DNA from: Clostridia bacterium
GTDB lineage: Bacteria; Bacillota; Clostridia; Christensenellales; Aristaeellaceae
Length of the DNA: 34,790 nt
Assembly: GCA_017512675.1 (NCBI GenBank)
Contig: JAFWEY010000191.1
Coordinates: 1 to 34,790 of the forward strand
Reading direction: 5' to 3'
In this document: positions 33,257-34,790 of the stretch, piece by piece
Layout of the letters: each line of letters starts with the position of its first letter
Position numbering within the stretch: the stretch's first letter is position 1
Position numbers and translations under genes: made by a program
The notes under the pieces: model-generated
What the model was told of the DNA's origin: nothing
The model's database searches: none
What the model saw: only the letters and a program-made list of their open reading frames with translations

Positions 33257-34300
33257 TTATTCCCCGTTCAGCTTCATTTTAATGATGCCGCGGTAGCGCG
33301 GGCTGGTGCGTTCCAGCGTATACGGATCGCCCGGAAGATCCGGGTATCCGCTTCGCAGACCGCGGATCGCGGCCTTTTCGGCTTCCGTCAGATCGAACGA
33401 AAACAGCTTCGCGTTGTCCAGCACGTGGCGGCTGTTGCGCACGCCGACGATCGCGGCGGCGACGCCCGGCTGACAGAGAATGTAGTGCGTGGCGACGGCG
33501 GAGACGGAAACGCCGTGCGCGCCCGCGATTTCCTTCAGAAGGCCGAGCAGCTTCTGCATGCCGTCCAGCCCCAGCGAATCCTCGATGATCTGCATGTATT
33601 TGACCTGGGAACGGGTCTGGGGCGTGAAATCCGCCGCGCCGAGATACTTTTCGGACAGGAAGCCGCCGGACAGCGTGTCGTAGCAGAACATCGCGACGCC
33701 GTGCTCGCGGCACCAGGGCAGCTGCCTCGCTTCCACGCGGCGGTCGAACATCGAATACTGGCTCTGAATCGATACCACCGGGATGCCCGCGTCCCGGAGG
33801 CGCTCCAGGTGATCGGTATCGAAATTCGTCACGCCGATGCTGCGGATTTTGCCCTTTTCGCGCAGCCGCACCAGGTGATGCGCGACTTCCTCGCACCGGG
33901 GAACGCCGTAATCCCACCAGTGGAACTGCACCAGATCCAGCCGCTCGCGCCGAAGGCGCTTCAGGCTGCGGTCGATGATGCGTTCGGTGTCTTCGAACCG
34001 AACGGTCTCCAGCTTATCCAGATCCGGTACATATTTGGTATGGATCTGGATGGCGTCGGGCGAGGACGCGGACGAGTGCTTCAGCTCTTCCACGAAGGTG
34101 CCGATGAAATCCTCGGCGCCGGTGTAGATGTCCGCGCAGTCGAACGTGGTAAAGCCCTGTTCCGTCAGCATATGGAACGCGCGCATGACATCGGAAAAAT
34201 CGATTTTCGAGGTCAGAGAGTGCCCCTCGCTCAGCTGCCAGCAGCCGTTGATGACGCGGCTGATCGTATAGCCGGGAGTGAGCTCATAGTTCCGGTTCAC
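33257..34300 (-). CDS. Aldo/keto reductase family protein
   Basis: An NAD(P)H-dependent oxidoreductase of the aldo/keto reductase superfamily, 347 residues. The tetrad is D54 and Y59 (DCADIY), K89 (IHTKY) and H127 (VQFHWWD), with TIM-barrel motifs IGVTNFDTDHLERL and FCYDTLSGGFL. The substrate is not predictable. I chose the GTG at 34300 because AGGGGA is well placed upstream and GTGA overlaps the preceding gene by 4 bp; an open frame continues upstream but crosses that gene. The coupling with a TIGR04076-like protein suggests the two work together. Confidence 0.92.
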   Translation of the reverse strand: MNRNYELTPGYTISRVINGCWQLSEGHSLTSKIDFSDVMRAFHMLTEQGFTTFDCADIYTGAEDFIGTFVEELKHSSASSPDAIQIHTKYVPDLDKLETVRFEDTERIIDRSLKRLRRERLDLVQFHWWDYGVPRCEEVAHHLVRLREKGKIRSIGVTNFDTDHLERLRDAGIPVVSIQSQYSMFDRRVEARQLPWCREHGVAMFCYDTLSGGFLSEKYLGAADFTPQTRSQVKYMQIIEDSLGLDGMQKLLGLLKEIAGAHGVSVSAVATHYILCQPGVAAAIVGVRNSRHVLDNAKLFSFDLTEAEKAAIRGLRSGYPDLPGDPYTLERTSPRYRGIIKMKLNGE

Positions 34301-34653
34301 TGCAAATCCCCTTTCTCCCCGGGCGTTATCGGCACCACCGTGCATTCTCCGTGGCGGAAAACGCGCTTTCCGATTCGCGTGATTCTGAAGCGCGCCCCGC
34401 AGTTGGGATCCGGACACGCGATCAGGCTGTCGGACAGCATCCAGTCGTTCCGGTCGAGCGGGCGCTGTTTGGCGGGCAGCAGCGGCAGCAGCGCCGACAG
34501 CGCGTACATGGAGAAGCGGCGGGTGGAATCGAAAACCAGGTTTTCGCCTTCGACCAAAAAGAAATCGCCCGCCTGATGGCCGCATACCATCGGCTTCTCG
34601 CCCGCGATGACCTCCACCTTCAGATCGTACAGTTCAAACGAATCGGGGGACAT
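34297..34653 (-). CDS. TIGR04076-like small protein
   Basis: An uncharacterised protein of 118 residues. The sequence DLKVEVI...CGHQAGDFFLVEG, then YALSALLPLLPAKQR and CPDPNCGARFRITRI, matches my memory of the TIGR04076 family, whose biochemical role is unknown. Four cysteines, including the CPDPNC pair, could bind metal. I chose the ATG at 34653, which starts just before the family-like region and has a weak GGCGGTG upstream. A TTG at 34710 would add 19 residues but has no ribosome site. It overlaps the aldo/keto reductase gene by 4 bp and is the first gene of the operon. Confidence 0.65.
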   Translation of the reverse strand: MSPDSFELYDLKVEVIAGEKPMVCGHQAGDFFLVEGENLVFDSTRRFSMYALSALLPLLPAKQRPLDRNDWMLSDSLIACPDPNCGARFRITRIGKRVFRHGECTVVPITPGEKGDLQ

Positions 34654-34731
34654 GGATTTCACCGCCTGCAGAAAACACCGCGTCCGGGCTCCGGACAGCG
34701 GATGATTCAATTTACCATATTATAGTAAAGA

Positions 34732-34760
34732 ATAATAGCAGATTATTCCGCGGTTGTCAA
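34732..34760 (-). promoter_or_regulatory. Predicted promoter of the TIGR04076-AKR-opp operon
   Basis: On the minus strand TTGACA (34755-34760), a 17-bp spacer and TATTAT (34732-34737), with TG one base before the -10 (extended). A second TATAAT (34719-34724) lies downstream without a -35. The predicted start near 34725 leaves a leader of about 70 nt to the ATG at 34653. Confidence 0.7.
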
Positions 34761-34790
34761 CAAAGTCTCGGTTATCCGTACAAAAACGTA

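Noticed and set aside
34654-34710. TTG start of the TIGR04076-like gene with a 19-residue extension
   Set aside because: There is no ribosome site before it, it lies too near the predicted transcription start, and the extra residues do not look like the conserved domain.

Overview
The window reads as a chromosomal segment of a GC-rich Gram-positive bacterium of the class Clostridia. The Gram-positive replicative polymerase PolC, ZapA next to a U32 protein and MutS2, and AGGAGG-type ribosome binding sites point there. Christensenellales or Oscillospirales-like lineages are my guess, but the sequence alone does not fix the order. I see no phage, insertion sequence, CRISPR array, tRNA or rRNA gene. 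Almost everything is housekeeping or cell-envelope biology, so novelty lies mostly in unusual gene architectures and in intergenic structures.

Layout, left to right. 1-314: a non-coding leader with a long imperfect palindrome, a short direct repeat, a good promoter and a leader hairpin. 315-5655 (+): ispG and polC, overlapping by 8 bp. 5734-13740 (+): a tightly packed operon of zapA, a U32 protein, mutS2, a response regulator, a histidine kinase and an HtrA-type protease, several of them coupled by ATGA overlaps. 13861-14865 (+): a secreted protein of unknown function with its own promoter and a strong terminator. 14936-16658 (-): lepB followed by a PPK2-type polyphosphate kinase. 16879-21918 (+): a giant RND-family exporter carrying an insertion of about 640 residues, with two coiled-coil arms flanking 23 perfect-length hexapeptide repeats. 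22187-25899 (+): a secreted L,D-transpeptidase with four peptidoglycan-binding repeats, then a secreted WG-repeat protein. 26037-26927 (-): miaA. 27139-34653 (-): a probable seven-gene operon of a TIGR04076-like protein, an aldo/keto reductase and oppB-C-D-F-A, ending in a strong terminator.

How the genes fit together. The central operon combines division (ZapA), translation or RNA quality control (U32 hydroxylase-like, MutS2/RqcU) and an envelope-stress module (two-component system plus HtrA). The next blocks handle secretion (LepB), wall cross-linking (L,D-transpeptidase), export (RND) and peptide import (Opp). Two observations deserve most attention. One is the RND exporter insertion, which I infer could act as a built-in wall-spanning stalk with a repeat-length-variable tip. 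The other is an Opp system with an OppC that carries about 110 extra extracytoplasmic residues and an OppA that lacks a recognisable lipobox.
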